From Artocarpus heterophyllus (taxonomy: Eukaryota; Streptophyta; Magnoliopsida; Rosales; Moraceae): DNA of 64,000 nucleotides. The position numbers were made by a program, and so were the translations under genes. Where the stretch lies: positions 4,276,258-4,340,257 of the forward strand of contig CM046345.1 of NCBI GenBank assembly GCA_025403435.1, read 5' to 3'. The notes below the pieces were generated by a model. That model worked only from the letters and a program-made list of their open reading frames with translations, did not search any database and had not been told where the DNA came from. The first letter of the stretch is position 1. Each line of letters begins with the position of its first letter. Below, piece by piece: positions 14,393-25,034 of the stretch.

Positions 14393-17300
14393 TTAGCTGA
14401 GTGTAGCCCAATCTGGATATGGGCATTCATAAGCCCATCCTGGCCCAGAGTACCTGACACAATGCAGCCACAGACCCTCTTCATCACCATCTTATCTGCA
14501 ATCATGATAAGATTAAAAATGTAAAAGTGAAGGTTATTTTCTCTTTTTTTCTGATAAGTAAATAAAATGGACTTAAATATATGAATTAATAATTAATTAA
14601 TAGAAAAAATATCATTTGGCATCAAAGACAATGGCGCATTTGGTTTATGGAATCCTCGGGTTTGTCAGACAGATAATCAATATTAGATATAATGGATCAA
14701 GTCAATGACACAAATCTTTGACATTTACATGCACTTAAAAGAAATAAAGCTCTTCACCTTGATAAAGGACAAAATGAGTACAGAGATCACAGCACAAAAT
14801 GTCTACTCTACTTCATGTGACAACAAAAGACCACAACCATAACTTATGAAAAAAAAAGATGCTAACTTATGAAGAAAAAAAAAAGATGCTAAATATTAAT
14901 TCATGCAAAAGACTCACAAAGTTGGGATAAAATTTTGTACTTCTCTTGTAACAAATGTCTTACCCTTTGGGACCCAATTTAGGACAGTTTGTACACATGG
15001 GGGTCAATGCTGAAATCTTCAGTGGAAGACTCTTGATTTTCACAGGGAATATCTTGCCCAAAACTGGATGACAAAGAATGATCTGAACCAGCAGCAGCTA
15101 TATCAGCAGTTGTTCCTTGGGTTGAAGGATTGACGAGTTCTTTCGACAGGTAAAGCGTGTCATTGGCTATTGGATGGCCTGCATATTGCAAACGGACACG
15201 TATCTGCATACAAAATGCTTTCGTTTTAGACACGTAACTTACAATTAGTAATGTAAAATGCTCTATCAAAACAAAGAAAACATGCAAAGCGCGGTTATTA
15301 TTAGTTCATGACACTACAAAATTGTCTGAAAATGACATCAAGTACATAAAGGGAGACTACTACACTAATGCAATTGATGTGAATCTCCAGAAAGTAAAAG
15401 AAAGAATTTCACAGAATAGAAAACCAATATACTGAGTTCAATAAGGTATGAGAGGGAACCAAAAATAAAGTTGTATGTAGATGCATAGAAGCAATAAAGA
15501 AAACAACTTTCTACAATCTCCTTTGAAAACATAGTTCAAACCAAGAGTTTGAACTAAAGTTGGTTTGAAGATTTGAAATTCAAATTTTGTAAGAGAAATT
15601 GTTGCGAAGTTGGTTTGAACCATAACTATGTGGATTGAACTATATTCTCAAATGGCCTATTAAACTGTTAACTTACTTGATGAGTTCTGCCAGAGAGTGG
15701 CTCGCACAAGACAATGCTTTGAATCCCATCGATACTAATTCTAGTGAACTTAGTACAGGCAGCCTCCCCTTTAATGGGTGTATCACGACAAGAGTCACCC
15801 ACCTGCATAACCAAGAGTTCAGATCTATGACCCCCGGCAGCTTACTTTTCTCATGAATGAGCCTAATTAACATGTGGAAAAAAAGTAATAGAAGGATTGC
15901 TTTGACAACTACTAAAGCAAATTGTAATCTACATTTGAACCTCAAGTTTCAACGGAAAATCGCAAGAGCAAAGAGTTCCGCATGATACTGAAAACCCAGC
16001 ATCAATAATCTGTACAGAGGCTTTAAAATAAAAGACATACCTCTGCTGTGGTCCTTCCTTCCCGAGCATTATAATTTATGTTAACATCTACGACTTTCTG
16101 CAGAAGCAAAAGAATCATCAATATTTTTAAGAGTAAGAAAAGCACTTATAGTTCAGCAAATAAAATTTCTCCGCCTTGTGAATCATTAGGTATAAATATC
16201 AACGCATGTACTGCGCTTGTTAAAACTGCAACCTGTAAATACATAACGTAGGATTGTTGGGGTAAATGCAGAAAAGAACCCATGATCCGCTTGAATTTCC
16301 AGAAACTAGGTCTTACAAAGGACAAACAAATTAGTTTAGCTTTTGTAGTACTTGTTCATGAATAAATAAATTACAAAGCTTTGACAAGAGTATACGTCAC
16401 CCTCAGAAAATACCCCAATGACTCTAGCAACATATTGTTTCTGCACTTTACCTGCCTAAATCTGTCACAAGTGTACCCTGCTTTAGGATGGTGAAACTAG
16501 GTATTTTATCATCCATAGAAGTTAAAGTTCATGACAAATTCCGAAGAAAAGAGAAACAGTTCAAGTGTTTCCTTAGTAACAGATTCAAATTCAAACATAT
16601 AGAATACAAATTTGACTTGAAGTTGTAGAAGGAAGCTTATTCTTCCTAATGCACACAGAATGGTGCCAAAATCATTTGACAGAAAAAGATAGAGGTTGTT
16701 TTGCAAGATAGAGATTGTTTGTTCAAGAGAGGCAATATTTGTGGTTTAATACTAGTTGTAACCTTTGCATTTCTACAGGTGGGGATAAATTATAAGGCAA
16801 ATAATTTTGGGATAAGAAATGCACGTAATACAAGCCCAAGTAGTAGTTTACCAACAGTTAAAACCTTTACAAATGTACTAGTGGGCATGTATTATCAAGC
16901 AAATAATTTGGGGAAAGGACATGCAGATAATATAAACCCAAGTAACAGCATTTGCATGGAAAACACACACGCAGGCGCGCAACAACAACGATGACAGCAT
17001 TTGCCACTTACAAAGATGCATCATGCCAAGATAAGGAGTCTTGGGAAAAGGAACAAGAAGATTGTTCCTTTACGTTTTATTACAATCAACATCTGAGTCC
17101 AAGGCTCACCTGTTGCCTAAAAGTGTCAGCTTTTAAAGCGTTTCTTGCTAAGATAAGGAGTCCGGAAACTAAATGATCTAGCCGATGAACAGCTGTCATG
17201 GTCATGGTCAAGGAAAGGACAAGAAATAAAAGATTTACAAATCACACATGAGAAAACCATATAGGAATTATCTTAGGTAAATTAACAACACTTGGTTAAA

Positions 17301-18680
17301 AACAGTTTGGATACGAAACACAGGTGCCAAGTCATGTTCTGCTTGGAGAATCCCTACAACAGTGTTCTTACAATATTGACCACATGGATGCACCTGGATA
17401 GCAGTTCAAAGTCAAAAACATAAGTCGAAATTAAGAGAGACAACAAGGCACACAGAAGGATTTTTTCATGAATTTCCTGCACAGAATCATGTTCATTGCC
17501 AATACAATGAGAAATAACAGAAACTTGTATAAATATGTGATAGAAACAACCACAATTGCTGAAGAAGCCACATGAGTAGTTAATTACAGACCCACTGGAA
17601 CAGATGCGGGTTTCCAAATGGTGACCACATCTGGTTCTTTGTGGAGAACTATAACATTCAAAGCCAAAACAGGAGGTTCATGCCTGTAACCTTTGTGACA
17701 ATATTTCCCAAATTTATAACTTTCAAAGTACACTTTTTAATCAGGGCAAACAAATAAACCTGCAAGACCAACACCAAAACATGAAACAAACAAACAAACA
17801 AACAAACAAATACAGTCAAGAAAACATATGTTCTCTCTTGCAAAAGAATGGCTTACTGAAATTTGCTAAACAAGACAGAATCAATCACCACACACACACC
17901 TGTGTAAGAAGTGGCTAATCTTTTGCGATGATTTCACGATGTATGAAACCAGGATCGTCTCTCCATCAACTTGTGTTCTCCCACATTTGACTGCACCTAA
18001 CCTACATTCATTCATTCAAACCTTAATCTTTGATCCCTAAACTCATTTAACTCACCCAAAACATGTACTAGCAATAACCATAGCAACAACTCAAACTGCA
18101 TTTCTCAAAACAAACCATACCCATTAAGAATTTTCACATTCAGTTACCAAAACAGTTAATATAGTTAAGAAGGTTTAAAAGGCCTGCCTTTGAACTCTTC
18201 AGAGAACAAATCCACAATTGTCTTCCCTGCCCACCGATTCTTAACCTAAAAGAACCAACCAAAAGAATAGTATTTCAGCTAATTAATTATAAATAAATAA
18301 CTTTAGGGTTTAATCGGGGTTTTACAGGATTAATACATTTCCTAGAAATCATTAACCAAATTTAACATTCCGAATCTGAAATTTACACACATGGGCGATG
18401 AACTCGAAGTAGTACGGTCTGACGTATCGCTTCCCTGCAAATTGCCGCCAAAAATTCTCTCTTTTATCTCTTTCTCATTAAAAAATTAAAAAAAAACATG
18501 CATTTTTTTCATGGTTTTCTTGTTCTTGAAGTTATCGTTGCGAAAAATGTAATCGCGTTTTTCAAGAGGATTCGCTGGAGTTTGCCAAACAATCTCCATT
18601 TTCTTCTTCTCTGTTCTTCCTCTACATTTTTTTCCCACATTTTTTCCCTCTCTCCAAGTTTCGGATTCGGATTTTTTCAT
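14393..18680 (-). pseudogene. Decayed RluA-type RNA pseudouridine synthase (RPU7-like)
   Basis: Exon by exon this matches plant RNA pseudouridine synthase 7. Exon 1 (from 18680) carries EIVWQTPANP and DYIFRN. Further exons lie at 18434-18391 (VRPYYFEF), 18245-~18183 (NRWAGKTIVDLF), ~17992-17900 (S4-like, VSYIVKSSQKISHFLH), 17683-17597, 17393-17315, 17192-17110 (catalytic HRLD), 16455-16396, 16097-16041, 15802-15677, 15203-14964 and 14495-14393. Intact members isomerise uridine in RNA. Lesions: exon 1 has no GT donor where DYIFRN should end; the residues usually between KGRP and AVKCG are missing; the codon after FRQQ-Ile is TAG; an extra C in a five-C run at 15000-15004 shifts frame near SIDP; and the last exon has TAA where Tyr is expected. 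CGQYCKN and HRLDHL look like CpG-decayed Arg codons. A truncated protein could still form, but the sum of defects argues for a pseudogene. Confidence 0.8.
17110..17192 (-). other. Catalytic HRLD exon of the RPU7-like relic
   Basis: This 83-base exon keeps the RluA-family catalytic signature HRLD followed by LVSGLLILARNA. The residue after HRLD is His; in most family members I know it is Arg. The aspartate, the nucleophile of all pseudouridine synthases, is preserved. Splice borders are normal (ACAG before, GTGAGC after). Confidence 0.85.
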
Positions 18681-19213
18681 CCTCCAAAAATTCCAAACCC
18701 TAAAAAACGACGTCGTTTTCGGGAGGTGGCAACCAAATTTTCAACACCAAAACGTCACCGTGGCGTGACCCACGCGCAGAGATGAAAACGGCGTCGTCTG
18801 AAAGCGGTTGGTATTTTCCTCATTCGGTTCACCAACAAAACGCACCGACCTCTGGGAAACCCTCTGGAAGGCAAAAGCTAGAGAGAGAAAAAGCTGTAGA
18901 GAGAGAAAGTGGAGAATATCTCAGCTTGATCGCCAAATTACACCAAGAACAAGGTCCGATTCAATTTCTCAAGCTTGAATTTCGGAAATTTTCGGTAAAA
19001 GTCGTGTTTTTTTTCTCTTTTTTTCTTTTTTTTTGGGAATTTTTAATTCGCTCTAATTGGATTGTGGAAAGTTCAGAGCTTTTTTGATCTGCATGTGAAC
19101 TTCGTCTCTAAGTCGGAGAAATTCCGGTGAGAGGAAGGATTTTTTTGAGATTCACTGCAATCGGAAGTCATCGGCCTGGTGAATTTTGTTGATTAAAAGT
19201 CAACGATTTTCCA
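18681..19213. promoter_or_regulatory. Head-to-head promoter between RPU7-like relic and MUB
   Basis: The two start codons face away from each other across 533 bp, so this is a bidirectional promoter plus both leaders. A telo-box AAACCCTAA lies at 18695-18703, common in promoters of translation and RNA-processing genes. A perfect 16-bp palindrome AAAACGACGTCGTTTT lies at 18704-18719 with a GACGTC core of the type bound by bZIP factors. GA-rich leader sequence begins near 18880. If transcription of MUB starts upstream of 18782, the 101-codon open frame 18782-19087 would be an upstream ORF. Confidence 0.55.
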
Positions 19214-20103
19214 ATGCCGGAGGAGGATTTGGTGGACATAAAATTCCGGATTTACGATGGGTCCGACATGGGACCGTTCCGATACTCGGCGGCTTCCACC
19301 GTCGACATGCTTAAGCAGAGGATAGTTGCTGATTGGCCCAAAGGTTTTTTTCCAGGCCAACCTCTCTTCTGTTGTTTTGGTGATGATTTTTACTGTAAAT
19401 TTGCTGAAAAAAAATTAGATTGAGTTTGCTTTGATTGTTGATCTGGAATTGGTGATTTTGAGTAGTTCTTTCGGTGTTAATTTCTCCGTATGACTTTGAA
19501 TTTTGTTGAAATTTTGATTTTTGGTAACTTTTTTGTAACAATTTTGTTTTCGTTAGTATTGTGTTTATTTTCTGGATAATTTAACTGGGTGCTCAAACAA
19601 GTTTCTTGGAAATCCTGCAACAAAAGACTGAGATTCTGAATTTTCACTTGGTGATGGCAAATATATTGGATTTTTTCTTAACGAGAATTTGGCATTGTTT
19701 TTGCTGTTTTTAGTGTGTATTTTTGGAATCTTATATATTATATTTTTGAGTGTTTTTCTAATGGGTTTTTCCAATGTATTTATAGGCAAAGCAGTCATAC
19801 CAAAGGCTGCAAATGAAGTGAAACTGATTAGTTCTGGTAAAATTTTGGATAACAACAAGACTGTTGGTCAGTGTAAATTACCCTTTGGTGATACTGCTGG
19901 TGGAGGAGTTCTCATAATGCATGTTGTTATACAGCCATCTCCAGCAAAAACTAAACCAGGTAAGAAGATGGATACAGAGTCGGAATGCGGATTTCGTTGC
20001 TGGTCTGAATTCTGAAAGTGATGATCGTTTGGTTTTCTCTTGAACAGAAAAGAAGATCGACAATGCACCGAGGAAAGTCGTTTGTTCTTGTTCCATATTG
20101 TGA
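19214..20103 (+). CDS. Membrane-anchored ubiquitin-fold protein (MUB)
   Basis: A small ubiquitin-fold protein tethered to the plasma membrane by prenylation; family members bind group VI E2 ubiquitin-conjugating enzymes. Three exons join in frame: 19214-19343, 19786-19959 and 20048-20103, giving 119 residues, the usual family length. The N-terminus MPEEDLVDIKFRIYDGSD and FRYSAASTV are typical of MUB. The middle carries EVKLISSGKIL, NNKTVGQC and the GGVLIMHVV strand. The C-terminus ends CSCSIL: a CaaX box (Cys-Ser-Ile-Leu) preceded by another Cys that could be palmitoylated. A final Leu favours geranylgeranylation by the CaaX rule. All introns are GT-AG. It shares its upstream region with the RPU7-like relic. 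Closest to Arabidopsis MUB3/MUB4-type proteins as I remember them; the exact paralogue is open. Confidence 0.93.
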
Positions 20104-21315
20104 AAGAAAAATTTGTACTAGGCTGAGACTCTCGGTGTTGAGCTTTGGCGATGGAATAAGTTTGTGCGGAATTCAAATGCGTACAAGTGCAAGCTGGTGA
20201 TGATTTGTTTATAGAAAAAAGTCATTTGTTTCTTAATGGCTCTTTACAGATTATTTTGTCTACCAGTGTTATATTAATTTTCACCATATTTGTTTGCTTT
20301 CTCAACTTTTTCCTTTTGTTTTTTTTCTTGGTGTTTGCTCTCTGGTCTTATAGATATCACCTGAATGTTCTGTCAAGCAAGCTGTATAGAGCTCATTATT
20401 GTAAAGATCCACATTCAAAATCAAGGAGAAATGTTGTGGTTATGATGGATTCAATTCGGTTGTTGTATCATTAAATGTATTAGTGCGAGATAAGTTCAAT
20501 AGAATTGTATTGCAGGATTAAATTTTTCTTGACGAGTAAGCAAGCCAAGGCATATCCCATTTTCCTTGCTCAGCTCTGAAGTTATTACTACAAAATTTGC
20601 AGGACTAGGTTTGGGTGGAGTCCTGCAGGCCACCAATTAGCACACAAAATCTTGTTTTGTTAGTGATTTAGACCATCTTAAATGCAAACCCCATTGCAAT
20701 GGACGACACTAAAAGTGGGAAAATGGTGTATTTGATATATTATTCAATTTTATGCTCGAAATGTCATGTGAAATGTTAACTAGTAAGTTTTGAAAGTTAT
20801 AAAAATGAGTTATATATAACTTACATATTTTGAAATAATTTAAAAACTACAATATTGTAAATAATGGTTAAAAAAAATGTCAATAAATCAATGGTAGCGA
20901 TTAAAACTTTAAAAGTTTAAAAAGTCATATCTGGCATCCAAGACGAGATTTCAAATTCGGTACAAAAAAACTAACATTATATCATCGGGCAGTGTTCCTA
21001 CTTAAACGTTAAATTTAAGCATTTACTCTAATTTGGCACCGCATTTGATTTGAGATATTCTAATGTAAATCTGGTGAAGTATAAGGTGTAGATTTTCTGT
21101 TCACATACAAGACGAACAATTTTAAGGAGGACAAACAAAAAAGATATGCTCTGATATCAGATGACACTATCAAAACTTCTTAGGTAAAATGTCTAAATAA
21201 AACATTCGTGCTCCGAAGATTGATGCCTGCAAAACAAACTCTTCAAAAAGAAGCAATAATGCAACTGGGGGAGGAAAAAAACACAAATGAAGGAAAGGGT
21301 ACAAAATACATTAAT
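20104..21315. other. Intergenic region between convergent MUB and GSA genes
   Basis: Holds the 3' untranslated regions of both genes and AT-rich spacer. The open frame 20187-20474 is a hydrophobic low-complexity reading of the MUB 3' region. No further gene is seen. Confidence 0.6.
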
Positions 21316-23826
21316 CTAAATCCGCCTGAAAACTTTTTCTGCTGCAGCTATTGTCTGCTGAATGTCTTCAGAAGTGTGAGCCAAGCTTGTAAAACCAGCC
21401 TCAAACTGTGAAGGTGCAAGATATACACCTTCTTCCAGCATTCCCCTATAAAACCTTGCAAATTTCTGAGTGTCGCACTTTTTTGCATCCGCAAAGTTGA
21501 GGACAGGCCCCTCTGTGAAGAAAATCCCGAACATTCCACTTATGTACCCACCACACATTGCATGGCCAGCGAGTTGCCCAGCATTTAAAATACCCTGAGT
21601 AAGTTCACCGGTGATCTTGTCCAAGTATTCGTAGCTTCCTGGCTCCTTCAAACGCTTGAGGGTGTGTATACCTGCGGTCATTGCCAAAGGGTTTCCACTC
21701 AAGGTCCCAGCTTGGTACATTGGCCCTGCTGGTGCCACCATTTCCATGATTTCCCTCCTTCCTCCAAATGCACCCACGGGCAGACCTCCACCAATGATCT
21801 TCCCCAGTGTCGTTAAGTCAGGAGTCATGCCAAAGTACTCCTGAGCTCCACCATAAGCCAAACGGAATCCGGTCATGACTTCATCAAAGATGAGGAGAGC
21901 ATCATTGTCTTTGGTGAGTTTGCGGATACCAGCAAGAAAGTCTGGCATAGGAGGAATGAAGCCAGAGTTGCCAACAACAGGTTCAAGGATAATCGCGGCT
22001 ATCTCTCCTTTGTTGGCCTCGAAGAGTTTTCCAACAGCTTCAAGGTCGTTATAGGGGGCTGTTAGAGTGTCAGCAGTGGCAGCTTTGGGAACACCTGGAG
22101 AGTCGGGTAGTCCTAATGTGGCAACACCACTACCAGCCTTGATGAGGAATGCATCAGCATGACCATGATAACAGCCCTCAAACTTGATGATTTTTGGCTT
22201 GCCAGTGTAAGCACGGGCCAACCTGACCACACCCATGCATGCTTCCGTACCAGAGTTCACAAATCGAACCATTTCAATGCTTGGAACAGCTGCGATTACC
22301 ATCTCCGCTAGTGTGTTTTCTAGAAGGCAAGGGGCACCAAAGCTTGTTCCTTTCTTCATCGTTTCTGCAAGGGCTGCAAGTACCTGCAGGCAAGCGCCAG
22401 ATCAAGACGATTGAGTATAATAGCAAGAAAAAAAGAATTCTCGGGCACTATCAAAGAAGGTGTAAAGACCATTACAAAGAAATCAGGGGTCCACCACCAA
22501 AATCTGTTGTTACCAAGCAGGGTCCTCTGCTCCCTACTATTTTTTATCTATATGAATTCTTATTAAGAAAAACTACCCGTTTTGAGCAAAGATCTGTGCC
22601 ACAGAAACAAGATCTCCTCTTCGGCAAAGTAAAATAAAACAAAAAAATTCTGACGTGCTCATAGAATGAACAATAGAAAAAATAGATAAATAACATAATG
22701 ATCCTTAAAACATTCCAATGCATGTTAGATTCTAAAGAGAATAGAACCTCATCATCTGCGTGGCCAATTATTGCAGGTCCCCACGAACCCACATAGTCGA
22801 TGTACTCGTTGCCAGTCAATGTCCCACATGCGAGAGCCCTTGACAGAATCCATGACAATAGGTTGTCCTCCAACAGATTTAAAAGCACGGACGGGTGAAT
22901 TTACACCTCCAGGCATCAACTCCTGAAGAAATTTTTCATGGGAAACTAGTTAGAGAGTTTGAAACACAGTTAACTCTCAGTTCAAGCAACTGCCACATTT
23001 AAGATCATTTCAATGTGCCACAACTTGGAAAAACATAAATCATATACGAAACAAATTGTACTTAGAATATCAAATTACTAATAACAACCATGCTAAATTA
23101 TAACTCATCAATTAGCTCCTCGTTCAACAATTCACCAATTTTAAACTCACAGAGAAAAACATCTAGACGAAAAAAAAACAAAAAGAGTATGGCATACAAT
23201 ATATATATACACACTTTTGAACAAATTTAAATTAAGAACAATGATTCAAATTTTAGAGCCCCGACCAAGCTAAAATTCAGCCATTAACAAGAACTACATC
23301 GTCTTTTTCAGCTCTCACTAGAACCTTCATAAAACACATTTATTTTACACCAAATTCTCTCAAGTAAATATAAAAATACCCAACAAAAAACAGCGGAAAT
23401 GAAATTAACGAACTTTCCCACAAGCTAAATCCCAATTAAAGTTAAATTAGAAACATCAAATCAAATCCATAAAAACCCAGAAACATTTTTCTTATCTAAG
23501 ATGAAAACTCATCAACACGAACCAATCTCAGTTACCCTCACACTTATAAACGGTCAAAGCTACAACAATTCTCAAAAAAGAAAAAGAAAAAAATATATAT
23601 ATATCATTATCAAGATAAAGGGAAAGGAAAAGTGAACCTTGGCGGCATTGAAAGCCTCTCCAGATTTTTGCAGAGTGTAATTCTTCTTCTCGTTGAGAGA
23701 GACGGCCATTTTGACACAGGAAAAACGACGAGGGGATTGTGAAATCTGCGACGTGGGTCTCTGAGAGAGCTTCACACTCGACCATGGCGGCCCTACTCCT
23801 ACCACCACAACACTAGAGCTCGCCAT
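21316..23826 (-). CDS. GSA: Glutamate-1-semialdehyde 2,1-aminomutase, frameshifted in exon 2
   Basis: A PLP enzyme of the plastid stroma that turns glutamate-1-semialdehyde into 5-aminolevulinate, the committed precursor of chlorophyll and heme. Exon 1 (23826-23638, 63 codons) starts [10 protein letters not shown] and looks like a plastid transit peptide. Exon 2 (22922-22748) runs [20 protein letters not shown] to IIGHADDE. Exon 3 (22383-21316, 355 residues) carries [29 protein letters not shown], the PLP-binding lysine context [14 protein letters not shown], and [13 protein letters not shown]. All borders are GT-AG. Exon 2 is 175 bases where 174 keep frame: an extra base at about 22814, after WDID, puts the next codons out of frame and meets TGA in the same exon, leaving about 119 residues without the lysine. 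Without it the protein would be 476 residues, normal for the family. Either a real lesion or a base-call error. Confidence 0.9.
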
Positions 23827-23848
23827 CTCTCTCTCTCTCTCTCTCTCT
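23826..23848. repeat. (GA)n microsatellite abutting the GSA start codon
   Basis: On the gene strand the leader ends in about eleven GA repeats that run straight into the ATG. The repeat is open in the same frame, so an ATG at 23895 would give a 23-residue extension ending in Glu-Arg repeats. The downstream ATG is preferred because MASSS fits a transit peptide start. Confidence 0.9.
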
Positions 23849-23950
23849 GTGTCTTGATAGAGAAGAAGAAGATAAAGTGGCTCCCGAAAATACAAACCTT
23901 TGGTTGGCGTTATCTGACACTCGTAGTTTGTTCGCTTACTTTGTTGGAGA

Positions 23951-23957
23951 TTTTATA
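23951..23957 (-). promoter_or_regulatory. Putative TATA box of GSA
   Basis: TATAAAA on the gene strand, about 125 bases before the start codon at 23826. Spacing would put transcription start near 23920 and include the GA repeat in the leader. Confidence 0.45.
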
Positions 23958-24245
23958 CGGGTCAGGTCAAAGTGCGTGTGGGCAGCTACTCCTTTCTGGC
24001 CCAGCCCAATTGACACTGGCATTATTTGCTTAAGAAAAAGAAAAAATTATTGTGATGAAATTGATAATTAGAACATTTTAAAAATTCCCTTAATGACATA
24101 GTAACTATTTTAATTATATTATATTTTGTATTATATAATTATATAATAATTAGTTTAACAAATGTATAATAATTACAAATTGAAGTTATATTTTAATTAA
24201 ATAAATATAATTGGGTCATGCGTTTTATTAATGCTTTGCTTGATT

Positions 24246-24411
24246 TAAGGGTATCTGGCAAAGTTGGCTAGAATCAACTTTTTGGTTAGTAATAGTATAA
24301 GGCTCTTATATGCTAAGATAAAAGAAAAACATTGCTACAGTATAATTTCATATGCAATAGTATTTTAAACTAAAAAGTTGGTTTTAACCAACTTTGTCAA
24401 ACACTCTATTA
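24246..24411. mobile_element. MITE-like copy, GAGAGCTTTACA family
   Basis: Ends GGGTATCTGGCAAAGTTGG and CCAACTTTGTCAAACACTC are inverted matches of one another. The core (CTCTTATATGCTA) is more diverged than in other copies. Confidence 0.55.
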
Positions 24412-24885
24412 AAAAAATTACATATTATGCCAAACTTTAAAAAAATATTTATTCATAATATATCACTACTTATATTACATGTTTGAGTTGTACCATATTA
24501 AATTGTGTAGTATTTATAAAATGTAAATTTTAAAAAATAACATTCATTAAAATTCCTCTTTTTATTTATTTAATTATTTTAAGAAAGAAAATATTCAGTT
24601 TAGGAGGGTTTGAAAAAGTAGCCAGAATTTGGCTGTCAAAATAAGAAATGGACTATTCGCTACAATTTGTGGTTGTGTGTGTGTGTGTGTGTGTGTGTTT
24701 GTGTGTTTTAGTGGTTTGGTCGCTTTTGTTTGTGGGTTTGGTCGAGAATTTTGAGAATAAACGGCGTTTTATGTACCAAAAAATAATTAATGAATGCTTA
24801 ATTCATTAGTCAAGAAAGAAACCGCTTCAAATTTGGTTGTTTGGTTAGGAATAGGAACATGTGTGAGACATAAATGCGGTTTATA

Positions 24886-25034
24886 GGGTGTTTAGCAGGG
24901 TAATTAGAATTATTTTTACTTTAGTATGTGAGAGCTTTATACCATAGCATTTTTTTTATTGTTACTGTAGCATGTGAAAACTTTACACTATTTGTAACTG
25001 AGAAAGTAGTTTAGATCACTTTGATCACACACTA
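24886..25034. mobile_element. MITE-like copy, GAGAGCTTTACA family
   Basis: Contains GTATGTGAGAGCTTTATACC and GTAGCATGTGAAAACTTTAC in tandem, with a GGGTGTTTAGCAG left end. The right end is degraded. Confidence 0.55.

Noticed and set aside
22748..22922. Explaining the GSA frameshift by another splice site
   Set aside because: Codons on both sides of the extra base are family-conserved and both exon borders fit neighbouring exons in phase, so no border shift repairs it without losing conserved residues.
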